A stretch of 47,580 nt of DNA, taken from Mesaphorura yosii (Eukaryota > Arthropoda > Collembola > Poduromorpha > Tullbergiidae). Below, piece after piece: positions 34,401-47,252 of this stretch. Under the pieces are notes generated by a model that was not told the origin of the DNA, did not search any database, and saw nothing but the letters and a program-made list of their open reading frames with translations. Numbering within the stretch: position 1 is the first letter of the stretch; the number at the start of each line of letters is the position of its first letter. The position numbers were made by a program, and so were the translations under genes. The stretch is taken from contig WIXG01000493.1 of the NCBI GenBank assembly GCA_009869945.1, forward strand, positions 1 through 47,580, in the 5' to 3' direction.

Positions 34401-37400
34401 ACACTGATGACTTACAAGAAAAACACAACACCAGACAAATCAATGCTGACAATTTTCCCAACCCCAGCTTTCGCTAGCTCAAATGCTCGTAGATGCACTT
34501 TTCAATGAAAGCAAGGCACTCGCGTGTCTATCCTCCGCAAAGTTCTTTGAGTAAAAAAGTAAAATTAATGCTCAGATTTGTCTTTTACACGATACACGGA
34601 AAAGGAGATGAAAAACTTAAAAGATGCAATCATCTCTCTGCTGATGCTGGCTGCTGAGAGCAATACTGCGACAGAGTTGGCTTTGGGTGCTGTTGAGCGT
34701 TTTAAAAAACACAGGATTCCATGCAATAAAGGAATTATCTGTGAAGAAGATAAAATGCGAGCTTGCATCCATTCACTTCACTGCCGAGTTTCATTTTAGA
34801 GGTGTCACGTTGAAAAATGTCAATTGTAGAAGGGCGATTAGCTTCTGTATCGTCGTGCGCGTCGGACTTCACTTGCAGATCACCGAGACTAGAGAGAAAG
34901 ATGAAATCTTTTACGAGAACTCTTGGTTTATAAATATTTATCAATGTACCGTATTATTTCTACATTCTTCGATGTGGCGGCGGTTTGAAAAGAAGTCGAA
35001 AGCGGCGAAGTGTCAAATGCTGGTTTCAGTTTCAAATGCAAACTAATGACAAAAACTGAATGCTGATTAACCATTTCCAATTAATTTCCTTCATTTTCAT
35101 TTAAATTGGCCTCACAAACCGTTGTTCATTGTTGTTGTTTGTACAGAGAAAAGGATAAGCTCAAGGCAGTGCGCAGTCAGCGAAGCTTTTAACAATAAAC
35201 GATTTTGTCTGCTTAGTTCGACCATAATTTGATAATTTGTATACAATGCAATTTTATTATTCTGAACTTCATTCTTGGACCAAGGCTCTGAATCCTTCTT
35301 TCCACTTGAAAGATTTCTTAATTCATTTCTTGTTGGCAAACAAATACAATGCAGCATCAGCCTAACGGCAACGGCACACGCAGCAGCGTTAGTTTCAAGA
35401 CCAAGATTCGATGCAAAGCTTTAGCCAGTGCCAGCAGCTGTGCACAGAAAGGTCATTGTTATATTTAAATTTTTAAGTAGAAGATGCAGTTTCAATTCTG
35501 CATTGTGTTGCTGAGATGAGTGCAGCAAATCAAATCAAGTTTTATTGACAGCATTTAATCAACTTACAAAATAAGCTGCTCTTCCTCATGCGACATGCGC
35601 AGATGCCGGGCGTCGGATTGAACACAAGTCAGCTTAATGTTCCAAGAAGAAGAAATTATGAATCACACAAGCCACTACGAACAGAAATGCAATAATAAAA
35701 ATCACGATCACACCTATCGTCCATGGAGACATTGGAACAGGAGACATTGGACATTTAGCACGCTGGGTGGGAAGTCCACTTCACGAAGGGAGAGAGATTT
35801 GGCGATTTGAGCAAGTACTTCGGCACCCAAAACCAGTGCTAATTGCACCACGACTGATGCGTTTTAGTCGTGTAACGATTGTATGACGGCTTGATAAATT
35901 GTATTCGAACGCCCTCGTTCACGAAATCCCCGATTCTTGACTGTCTTGACGGCTTGACTCATCCAAATTCCCATTATTGATCATGGATGTGCGGGCGTCA
36001 TTTCGATGTGACCGCTCTTGAGAAGTGACGACGCACTTACTCAGATTACGCGATGTGTGGATTTGATATTGAATGATGATGGCTTTTGTCGCATGTACGT
36101 ACTTGCAAGAAATTGCTGTAGTTGGGAAACAAAAATAGTTTACAACAATGGCAATAATTTAACACAACCCTAACGCAAGCAGGAGCACTAGGAAAAGTTC
36201 CACAGATCTGGCGGAGTCTCGCTCCCGTATTATTGTATTATGTGATTGAAGACATCACATCAATGTAGCACATTACACAAGAAAGGAGAAATACCAAAAG
36301 TAATAACAAAAGTTGCTGGGGAAAGCGGCGGATGGTTAAAAGCTTCGACTCATTCACACCACCGCACTTGGTCAAGACATGTCGATGATGGCCGCTGATG
36401 ACCAGCTCTGACGACAGTGACAATGACACTAATGGACGAGAGACGAAAAGCACAGCGGGTTCGAGTTCGAGTCCAGCATCACTTTCACAGTACGCCACGC
36501 GCTACCCATTACTACCTTTAATAAGATTGCGTAAATGTCTGAGAGGTGAATTCTCAGCGCACGGTTCGCAACTTAGCAGTCCTCACAGTCATATCAAATA
36601 GTATCGGATATCTGTGCTTGTCAAATGAATGATTAAACCCCTCCGAAGCAGTGTGACCTCTAAAACACGGCACGCGATTGTAGGAGAAGTCGCAGCAATA
36701 CGAACAGCAGGATGCACGCCTGCTGTCTCTGTCTGACTGAGAGCCTGCTTTCTTTCCGATATCAAAGAAACATATTTTCTCCTTTCGTCGGTAAGGATGG
36801 AAGAGGAGAAAGGAAACGAGACGGAGAAAGTTCCTACTTGATTACTCTGCGCAGCACACTGCTTTCTAGAACTCACCGTGCTGCACTTCTCCTATGCCTG
36901 GCCTGTGCACGTTGGAATCATACGCGCAAGACGCTCCACGACATTTCGGCAGTGGCAATTTGAGCAGAAAGCATTAAGCCGGCGTTTTTATTGAGTTTCT
37001 CATCACGCGTGCGACAAAGTTCGCGATTCGAGTTGGTCGGGAAAATGTGCAACATAAACATGAAAGTATGACGTCTGCGATGCGTCTGAGAATTCCTTTT
37101 CAGGGAAAAAGTCCGATTTTCTCATGCTGCATTGACTTCGGGATTTGGGACCTAGAGTTGGCGATGTTCCGAGCACTTTGCGAGGAACAGTCACTAGAAC
37201 ATTACCAGACACTAATTTATTATCACGGATTCTCGTGCCGCTTTATCACCAGCCTGACGTCAACTTTTCGTGCAAGCAGATTCATCATGCTTACTGCAAT
37301 CATAATTGTAGTATTGTTGTCCTGCAGCATGTCAGGTTCACCGAATAGGATCCTAACAGTACGCTAATGGAGTCACGGCGTTGCCCTTGCGTTGGCTCCG

Positions 37401-39653
37401 ACTGTTCGCGAAGATAATGCGCAACCTTTCCTGCTTTGGTTTGAGGTTTAAATGGTAAGAAATATTAATGACTTTTCTGGAAAATTACGGGGCACGAGAC
37501 TCCGATTTGCGAGGACAAATGGAAGCTTTCAGAACCCGAACGTGCTCAGTGATTTTGCCCCGTGAGCATGAATCACCATGAATCTTATTTTTGACGACAT
37601 AAAGTTGTCATTTATAACTTCCTTTAGAACGACTCTGAATTGTACGTGTCAACCACTCCGCAATGGCAAATGCTTTGGTTTATGCTCACTTCAGGAGTTG
37701 TTGCAGTCAAAATGGTAAAGGACAAAATGAGGCGACAAGAAATTACGAGAGCAGGAACTTCTGGGCGCCGGGCACGAGTTTTCGGCGAAACCAAGTTATG
37801 CCACCCACTAGTTAAAATGAATTGTTCCCGGCGTCTAAAACGAATGACACAGCATAATCAAATGTATGATGAAGAAGCAAAGCAGCTGAGAACGTCCAAT
37901 TGGAGCCCCAAAATGCACTTTCACGCTGACAGATTCAAATGATGTCAACAAAGCGACGTACACGTGTTGTGTTGAATTGCTTTCACTCGCGCATGCTGAA
38001 AGATGAAATTCTTTAGTGACACCTCTTCAAGATAGCGACACAGGCTTGACGGGCTGTTTGGACGAAAACGAGGTACAAATTGAAAACACTTTCACTTTTC
38101 AATGGCTCCATGGCAAACACGGCAGAGTAATCACCTTTTCATATGGCAGCAGACACGACACCGCACCGTACACGTGTTCGTATTCGCTTTCACTCTGGAA
38201 CACTTCATGTGGTTTTGTCTTGTCCTTGTCGCGTCGGTGCTCAAAAACAATGAGACCCTGCATAAGAGCTTCAGCTTCCTTTCCTGGTTCCTGCCTGCAC
38301 TGCTTTCACTTTATCAAGAATGCACTCGTCTGTCCGCCTTCGCTTCCCTTCGTTCCCGTACGACCCGTTACGGTAAAGGTTTCCGACAAATATTCATTCT
38401 TTTTATTTTTACGACGTTCTGTTTGGTGCTGGTTGCTGGTTCGGTCGAACATGCAGTGCAGACACAGGCGACAATGCGGTCATACACCACTCAAACTCAA
38501 CCAGACCAGAGCAGAATGGAAAAGAGCGTGGGCCGGCCACGGGCCTGGGCGCCGGCGCTTCATCAGACTCACTGCCACTGGAGTAGAGTACATAATAAAA
38601 CTGAAAACTTTCTCTGAGCGCTCAGTAATGCATTTTTCATGCAGCAGGACCACAAGCAAGCGAATTTTAATACCCCTGGCTCAAGACATGAGCTTTTGTT
38701 TGTTTAGGATCAAAAACACGAACAAGGACGGAAACGAAGACTTGGGAAGGCGAGAGGACATCCTGAGTTTCCTGGACCCAGCCTGTGACCTAAACAGAAG
38801 CAGTAGCAGCAGTCTGAAGTATACAATACAACTTATTAATAAGCATGAACTTTGTGAAATTTACATCTTCCCGTGCCGTTGCCCACCGGAAAGAGTAAGC
38901 ACGAAAGAACGAACAGTTCGGAATTCCGTCACCTTCATTTGAAAAGGTCCACCGTTAATTTAATCTAGTTTGAAAAGTTTTTTAAAAGCTTCTTCCGCCT
39001 CCGACGACCCAATTTAATTTCTGTCATCAAGTTCAATAAATGTCAGCCCGGATGGCAAACTTTTGTTTCAAGATTTCTACGCAGCTAATCATAACCAGGT
39101 GATAGCGACAGCTTCTATTTGTGTCTTTTATGCTAGCACGCAGGCAAAACGACCATTACCTTTAATTGGCCGATAAAGAAGAATTCCGGCCAGCGCAGCG
39201 CAAGCATTTAATGCTGTAAAATTCTGGCCATACATTCAGACGGTGGTGGACGGCCGGGAATTGCGGGCATCGCCTCGCAGAAACATCAATGTTCTTGCTG
39301 TTATTGGTTGACCGTTCCTCTGCACGCACCGTCCGCCATCTGTGCCTCAAAACCCAACCTTTTTGAACATCTGCAAAATCTCGACAACTGCAGTGCAGCT
39401 GCAGCATATCATTATCATTTCATTATTGCTCCATTTGGTATTTAGTATTCGAGTTGAAGCAAGCAGGATTCATTCATCATCATTCGTTTGGCTCGACTCG
39501 CTCCGTTTTACGGTGATTACCATTACCTCACTCACCATACGCATACACCGCCGTACAAAGTGTGTGGATTACAGCATAGTTCACAATTCACGAGATTTTG
39601 TGCGAATGTGAAACTTCGAGGAGGTTTCAAGTTCACACTGCACATCCGACCGC
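31482..39653. other. Large intergenic region between the divergent PH-domain and endophilin genes
   Basis: About 8 kb without a recognisable gene. It should contain the promoter and 5' UTR exon(s) of the minus-strand PH gene near its left end and upstream elements of endophilin A near its right end. Several open stretches occur, the longest at 38250-38942 and 38102-38617 (plus, different frames). None shows a known domain. No tRNA, rRNA or clear mobile element was found. Confidence 0.4.
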
Positions 39654-40225
39654 TCAGTTCATCATAATTTCTATTTTATTCATTCGATAAATATTAGAGT
39701 TGTAAAGTGTAGAGTGTTTAGTGGGGCAGCGCAGAGCATCAGCAACCACCAGCTACCACTACCAATCAAGTTCACGTCGATCGCGATTGAGATTGCTTAA
39801 CTTCGGTTGGAGAGGATAATCATCGCTCTCGTCGCTGGGCTTGGATTCACCTAACTCAACTGGTCACCTGTACTGTGTTATCACATCTCATCATTCAATG
39901 CGTGGATTGTTGGCTGCCGGCTGGCTCACCTGACCTCCGCATTACAACTACAGATTTAAAACTCATCTTCACATTGAATGAGAAATTGTTCTTAATTATT
40001 GTGCACACGTAAAGACAGGATACAGCAACAGCAGACCATAAAGATCAAAGTAAATATTAACTGTCAAAATCAAGTTACCTGTCTCGCATACTTACGCGCA
40101 GTGGAAAGAGAGAATTTGTGTCAAATACCACTTGTCCTTTTCTCTTTTAATTCGTCAACAACTACTTACAAGACGTACGAGACTACAACTATTTCTGGCA
40201 GCCTACCATACTACAACGAGGACAG
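39654..40225 (+). other. Candidate 5' UTR exon of endophilin A
   Basis: A strong donor (GACAG|GTGAGT at 40225/40226) ends a stretch with no ATG-started long frame. A TCAGT initiator-like motif lies at 39654. The nearest downstream plus-strand gene is endophilin A, whose ATG exon could be entered through the acceptor tccag|GTG at 42915/42916. The start point is a guess; the donor is the firm part. Confidence 0.35.
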
Positions 40226-42915
40226 GTGAGTTAAGTTGGTCGTCAAGATTCACAATCGTAGTTATCATTTTGTGTAGAGCAACTTTTTAGTGCAAAAAAT
40301 CGGGAAGTACCAGCCAAGACTGATTCCAGCACTCAATCAGACAAGCTGAGTCATTCTTTGTGCATGTGCTTTTACTATAAATTAGTCATCGTACTGATTA
40401 CGTTAGTATTATGGCGAAACCACAAAGTGCTTGTGATTAGGTCGGTTTAGTTAAAATTCAGAATTTTGCGACTGGTGCAGTAATTGCAATTTTTGTGTAT
40501 TCGCAGATATTTATGAGATTTCGGGAATTTCGTGTAATGGAACTACGCCCTATGCTGTAAAGCGAAGCTCCAGATGACGCTCACGGTAAGGTTACCTACA
40601 TTAATTTATCCGATTACCGATTAATTCTTAGGAATGGTTTGATTGAGCCGACAAGGAAGGGAAGGAATCAAATTACAAAAGGAAAAAAGCGTCGTTTCTG
40701 TTCGTGTACTACATCCTAATGGGTTGATTAAACTTTATAATCTGTCGCCGCATTGTCGGCATGCTGTGGAGGCAGTGAAGGGTGATCGCCATTTGATCCT
40801 CAAAGCTCCAGCATCACAGCGTTAGATCATTGACAGCGAATTTTCTTGAGCGAAATGACTACGAGATGACTAGTAAACCTCCTGGCATTGGGGATTGGGC
40901 GCATAATCTACAAACTGAAAATTGAGTCCCGTTAAGTAACAAAGAAAATACATAGGCTGCATTTACGCATAAGTAATTAAATCTATCATAAGGATTTCCT
41001 GCGTCGTGAGATTTAAGTCAAGTAGAAGTTTAAGTGTCTTGCAAGCAAGCAAGGCAACTCAGAAATTCCAGACTACACTATAATGTACTATAGATTAATC
41101 AAGAGTACTCGAAGATTTTTGAGGGAAATTGTCAAAGTCTAATGGAGAAATGGGCATTTAGACAATCCTAAGTGATGTGGTAGATCAATTGTGTATTCAG
41201 CTGAGAAGGCCGGCGTCGGAATTGAATCAGAAAACACAGAAAGCGAGCTCCATTCTTCATTCCATGTTACTCATAAGAACTTTTAGTATGTGGGCGGACA
41301 ATTTGATGCCAATGCTGAATTACTGTAAACCGGGTGTAGCAGAATAACCCCATTATGACCTTTCGCTTTATGTTCAACACTTGATATTTTGATTTTGCTA
41401 ATTCGCATATAATGCACACATGCCTCGAACATCGCAGTTATTATTTTCCTAATACGTCTATATTCCCACATTCCCACTCACGAAAGTTGAAATTGGGCCC
41501 CATGTTTATTTCACTACCAAAGAACGCTCATAAACGTGAATGTAATATGCTTATGACGTGAAACGTGTTTTTAGTGTGACCTGTGACATTTTCAACGTCA
41601 AGCGGCGTAGGATGTACCAATGTAATTCATTTGAATGGAGGAGCTGGACCCTCTTTATGACGGGAATTGTGATTGAGGCATTTAAATCAGATTAATCGCG
41701 ACGGATTTTTCTCGGAAATCGAAATTACGATTAGAGGATTGGGATGTAGCGTTTGAAACTGTTACTGAATAAATTAAAATGAAGCATTGACGTCTGCTTA
41801 GGAAATACAAGTACTCCGACAATAAATAATCGGGAATTACGTAGGCCATTTTTTGCTTATAGTTTGGTTCATTTACTGCTCTGAGTGGGTGCTCTGGTTT
41901 CAATAACCCGAACATTTTCAAGATCTGTTTTCCAGTATTGAAGAAATATGAAGTAGAGGCTTGCAGAGATATTTGCTTACCAAAACATAAACTCTAGGTT
42001 GATTGACAATTCATGTTTTTTTCTTATTTTCTGTTTCAGAAACACGACTAAAGAAATCAGAAGCAGAATCGCGGAACACGCGCACAGGTCGCAGCTAAGC
42101 AATAGCAAAACGTAAGAATCGTACATTGGTTTCTTGATTTCATGTTGTGAAGCCTCTAGCCTACTCGGTATTAAAATTTTCCTACGTGACTCTGATTTTC
42201 TGCTTTCTCTATTGACAAAGTAGGTTTTATTAAAGTTGAAAGTGTAAAGTCCACACATAAAAGGGAGAAAGAACACAGTACAGAAGGGAAAGCAAAAGCG
42301 CCGGCGTAAAGCAAAACGAGTACAAAATAAGCACAGGATAGAGTAGAAACTGATATTGCATTGAAACTCGAGGAAATTATAGTGAAAGTTGGCTTTGGCG
42401 TGGATGCACAAGAGAGGATAGGATAGGAATCACTATCCGCTGGGTTCTGCAGCTGAATGGGCAGTGCTTTCCCTGTGAAAGAGAAAGTGTGGAGGACTCT
42501 ATGGAAACTTTTTACAAAGCGAAAAAGGGTAGGGCAGGTTGCACACTTGTGCTGGCTTTCCGTGGTGTTGCCTGCTGCACCACACAACTTTGCTGGATCA
42601 AGAAGAAAGTAATGTTTTCCACTCTCGTTCCCACCATTCACATGTTGCCAAATAAAGGGAGTGGATCTTGTTCTTGAGCCTGCACTGTACTCATTCATTC
42701 TATATCACAAAATCGTACTTAATATAATATTATAATACTGTGCGCCGTGACTGCAGTTCTGCAATATAAGTCAAGGGATAAACGTCGTCATTTCTTGTAA
42801 ACCCAGAATAAAATTTAATTACGCCGAGTAATTTGCCAAATGACTTGTGAATAATCGCTTGAGTGCATTTTACGACATAAACGAAAATTTATTGTAATTT
42901 ATTTCCGAAATCCAG
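40226..42915 (+). other. Putative first (5' UTR) intron of endophilin A
   Basis: About 2.7 kb with no supported exon on the plus strand. Two overlapping minus-strand open stretches (41977-42411 and 42171-42698) are noted under findings. If the 5' UTR exon is wrong, this is simply intergenic. Confidence 0.3.
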
Positions 42916-43037
42916 GTGTCTTTTCCGCGATAGGGCCAGTCGTCCATTAGTGTTACGTTGGAATTTGTGGAGTTTACCAGTGACTTCGTCAATTTTCAAA
43001 AGTATTTATCAGAAGTAACCGATCCATATCCTCAAAA

Positions 43038-46000
43038 ATGGCGTTCGCGGGGCTTAAGAAGCAAATCAACAAGGCTAATCAGGTAAGAATAGACATTTTA
43101 TAAGAATTGTGCTATCTTGGAAGTTATTACAAGTCTTATCACGAACAATTAGACATGTATTAGAATTCATTCAGGTTAAACTCATCTTAAGACACGTCCT
43201 CCAAGCTCTATTCCTTAGCACTCCGACATAAATTAGCAGAACATGAAATAATTCGTTGCAAGTTGCAAGGAACGTCCTAATAATGTCCTAAAGTTGCCAT
43301 CATGCGCAGATCATCCATATGCTGCGTATAACTGAGGTTATGTTGGAAGGTTCGCCTTGTACTATTCATTCCGGTCACGAATGATCCTTTAGCAATTCAA
43401 CGCCACTTTAGGACTTCTAATAAACCTAATTTTCCAGAAATAAATGCTTTGTGTCAACAGAAAATAATCATCCGAACACAATTACTGGTTCCGTTCTGTG
43501 TAAGCGAGGCTAATAAGAACTTAAGGAAGCCCTGCCTGCCAGTGCCAGCTGGAGAGCCTCTATCTCTGATTTCTCATGCCAGCAGAGAAGGAACAATAAC
43601 TTGCTTCGGTTTTTACCTTGGCCCTCCAGTCTCCAGTGTTACAATCCGTTGTCCGTTAATCGCTATCTGCTCAGTACATTGATTTAAATATACTTTGTTG
43701 TATTCAGTATATGAATGAGAAGATTGGAGGAGCTGAGGGCACCAAGCTGGATGATGACTTCATGGAAATGGAGAAAAGAACTGACGTGACATGCGAGCTA
43801 GTTGAGGAACTTCAGCTTAAAACGAAAGAATACCTTCAGCCAAATCCAACAGCACGTGCGAAAATGGCAGCTGTCAAAGGTATATCAAAATTAAGTGGAC
43901 AGGCGAAGGCTTCAACATACCCACAACCGGAAGGAGTATTAGGAGAGTGCATGGCCATGTATGGAAGGAAATTAGGCGACGACAGCGTTTTTGGTATGTC
44001 CTGTGTTAATATTGTCGAGTGTGCTACAGACTGTAGAAATACCTCTCCGAAAAATGCACCTCATCTCATGAGTTTATGGATTCTATTTCTACAGCACAAG
44101 CATTAATGGAAACAGGCGAAAGCATGAAACAGATGGCGGACATTAAGTATTCACTGGACGATAATGTCAAGCAGAACTTCTTAGAGCCATTACATCACCT
44201 TCAAACGAAGGACTTGAAAGAGGTTATGGTATGCAGACCGTACGACATTGGAAATCACAAATCAATTTGTTGCAGCCAACTAATTACACGAACTCTGTTC
44301 TTAGCATCATCGTAAAAAACTACAAGGTCGAAGATTGGACTTCGACTGTAAGAAGAGAAAGCAGTCAAAAGGTACGGGTAAGCACGAAATTCTAAATAAT
44401 CCTGACCTTTTTTATTTTAAGGAGTTAATTTAGTTGAGCGTCCGGGCTCTCCTTCCCATTGTCATTCATTGGGATCCGGGAAAGCCAGGAACAGCCAACA
44501 GAATGAGTTCCTAACTAACCACCGCAAAAATGAATGGTCCCATTCATTTTCTCCAGCACTCCTGCAATTTGAGTTCTTTTGAGTCTAGTATTTTAAATAT
44601 GTAGATAAGTAAAGCATGATTCTTTTTAAAGTCCTTAAAGTTCAGCATGTTTAACTGCACGCTAGTTTATAGCTCCGTGCTTACTGTTAGCGCTAAATTC
44701 AACTAGTGTTTTATTTGCAAATTCTGGAAGTAGCAGTGGCAGCAGGTTATAAAAATCCACCGGCAGGAGGATCAAATGGAAGTCATTCTTCACAATATCA
44801 AAGTCAGAGATCCTTCCAGGGTAATACTGAAATTGGTACCTTTGATTTTGTCTTTCTCTGTTGTTGCTGATCTTTCGGTGATTTTCTTTCAATGTCAAAA
44901 TGTGTAAATGACTGTATTTAAGGAAACCAGAACGAAAAATTCCCAGATAAGTTGAAGCTGTTTCTCGAAGGCTGAGGCAGCGGCGTCTTATAAATGTGCT
45001 TTCACACTTATTAGCTAAAGTGCTTTGGTTTGGTTCTTGGTTAGAGTTGTAAATGTGTGGACATTCCGGTCTTTATGATTTATGAATGCATTAGTTCTCA
45101 ATCTGTAAAAGCATTTGGGTGTACGTGTGTGCCAGTGACAGTGAATTAGTACATTCGTTTAGAATGTATAGAACACTAATTCTAGTTCTTGTTTCCTTTT
45201 ATGATTTCATTTTGGTTCACTTATCATTTGGACTGCTTTCAATCTTCAATTTGGCATGGCTCCTGCACTCCGCATACGAATATAAACTGGACGTATATGC
45301 GACTACTGGCGACTGTCGAATCATATTACATTCGACTACATTCATGGACACAGGTTCTCATGTTACAGATGATGAAATTAAGTTGGCGGAGGACAAGTTT
45401 GCAGAAAGTTTGCACTTAGCACAAATGGGGATGCACAATCTTCTTGAAAACGACGTAAGTGGTCAAAGTCTAGTGTCTGATACTTCAGTTCATACAAGAC
45501 TTTTAATTATGAGAACCTCTCGTCTTGGACAGATTGAACAAGTTTCGCAGTTGGCAACATTCGCTGAATGCCTGTACGATTATCATCGGCAATGTGCAGA
45601 AATTTTGAAAACATTGACAGACACTCTTGAGGAAAAGTAAGCTAACTAAACCGTGAAACATGAGTTAACAACTAATTTATTCGATACGTCTAACCAGGAA
45701 ACAAGATGCAGCCAGTCGTCCGAAGAAGGAGTTTAAACCGAAAACTCTTCATGACTTAGCTCTAAGCTTAGATTCGCCCCGCGATGGAGTAAACCACTCG
45801 AGTGAAGCTTTGAATGGTGGGCCTCCGCCTCCGTATTATCCATCTGTCGTGGCAGCTCCCGTTGCTAAACCTTTTTCAGGCATGCTAGTTTGCTTTGTTA
45901 TTACTTGTGTTAACTGAGTTGAATGTCCATTTCCAGCATTCCACGGAGTACTATCCAAACGCAATAGATTAACACTGAGTTGGAAAGCACTGCTTTCTAC

Positions 46001-47252
46001 TTTCTACATAATACTCGTTATAAAATATGAATACCACTTTTGGTCAGCCACCTAAAACTTACAGAGAAAACATTTTACAAATTAAGTTGAGCATTTTGTT
46101 AGCCTGATTTTTCTTACATTCGTAGGATCAAGTCGAGTTGAGATAGTCTGTAGATCTGTAGTCTTTCTGTTTCTAACTCTTGTATTGCTAATATTGCGAT
46201 TTGTAACTTGCTTAATTTTTGTTTACAGCTGGTTGGATTGCACGTCTGCTTTGTAGAGGAAATATAGGTGCTTGCATGTAGCTATAATTTAATGTGTTGC
46301 GGCTTTTCGTGTTGCTTCCTTTCTTATTCTATCAAATTTAATCATTTCCTTCGGGACTCTTAAATATTCAGGAGCAACACCTAGCCATTCGTCACTCGCC
46401 TCTCCAGGCAATGCTCGAAGCAACCAGCAGCATTGGGATCCACTCTTTCCTCCTGGTAATCCTCCACGATCACAAAATGGTAATGCTTTCCGAACTTTCT
46501 TCACTGTAATGTTTCGCCTTTGCTTTGGGGGGTCTACAACTACGTCTTCTTTTTGCTATCCGCTTAAGCAGTAAACCAGCTTTTCTGTTAACGTCTAACG
46601 CGGAATGGACCACAAGAAAACGGACCTGAAACTAACACAGCACGTTCTTCTTTTAATGGTCTTGCGTTACTTTCTAAACTGTCATGAATCTTGCCAACTT
46701 CCCAATCTTTGGGGCCCACAAAATGCTCAAATCCCAAATAAAATTCTTGGGAGATAGGCCGGTGTAAAACTACTCACTTTTCCCATGAGCCCCTGATGTC
46801 AAACCAATACATGTTAGGAGTTGAACGTTTTATTGAATAATCTATTGTGCGTTGAGACAGCACTCCTCTAATGAGTGTAAGTAACTGAAGGAGCACTGGG
46901 GTCATTGATATCTCTAATTTTGCAGCGTCACCCTTGCCGTCTCCGATGAAGTCATCTCCGGCGAGAACACCCACAATGCAAGGACCTTGCTGCAAATCGT
47001 TGTATGACTTTGATCCAGAAAATCCAGGAGAGCTCGGGTTTAAGGTTAGTGTTGGTAGTTGGCATTTTAAAGTCGGCATCTGCACCATGGACCCATGGAA
47101 TAATAATCTTTTAATTCTTACTGATACAGGAAGGAGATACAATCCAGTTGTTGAGTCGAATTGATGAAAATTGGTACGAGGGAATGATAAATGGAAAAAC
47201 CGGATATTTCCCAGTATCATATGTTCAAGTTGTCGTCCCACTACCACAGTAA
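43038..47252 (+). CDS. EndoA: Endophilin A (N-BAR and SH3 membrane-bending protein)
   Basis: Exons: 43038-43082, 43708-43993, 44095-44228, 44305-44377, 45369-45454, 45533-45636, 45698-45879, 46372-46479, 46926-47044 and 47130-47252. The phases join to 419 residues. The N-terminal amphipathic H0 helix is [15 protein letters not shown]. The BAR domain follows with [38 protein letters not shown] and [11 protein letters not shown], and then a Pro/Ser-rich linker (GGPPPPYYP). The SH3 domain (about 359-415) has [31 protein letters not shown]. Family members curve membranes at endocytic sites and recruit dynamin and synaptojanin through the SH3; they serve synaptic vesicle recycling. All introns are GT-AG except after exon 7, where the only phase-correct choice is a GC donor (TCAG|GCATGC). 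Slightly longer than fly EndoA (369), mainly in the linker. Confidence 0.96.
43083..43707 (+). other. Endophilin intron 1 of the coding region
   Basis: 625 bases (CAG|GTAAGA ... attcag|TAT) that separate the H0 helix exon from the BAR core. Nothing else is recognised in it. Confidence 0.7.
44378..45368 (+). other. Endophilin intron 4
   Basis: 991 bases (GGTACGG|GTAAGC ... gttacag|AT). Its last roughly 200 bases are open in frame with the next exon (see findings). Confidence 0.7.
45880..46371 (+). other. Endophilin intron 7 with GC donor
   Basis: 492 bases beginning GCATGC after TTTTTCAG and ending aatattcag|GA. Phase 1 is kept (G+GA gives Gly). It contains a possible alternative terminal exon starting at 45937. 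Confidence 0.6.

Noticed and set aside
34120..34508. Three plus-strand frames open over the same roughly 100 bases (34281-34380)
   Set aside because: The stretch is locally C-rich and stop-poor. The three translations have no shared or recognisable pattern, and nothing suggests splicing.
36455..36475. GGGTTCGAGTTCGAGTCC, similar to a tRNA T-arm/B box
   Set aside because: No matching acceptor stem, D-arm or anticodon arm could be placed around it on either strand. tRNAscan-SE would be decisive.
46289..47247. Minus-strand open stretches opposite the endophilin linker and SH3 exons
   Set aside because: These are antisense shadows of the real endophilin exons 8-10.
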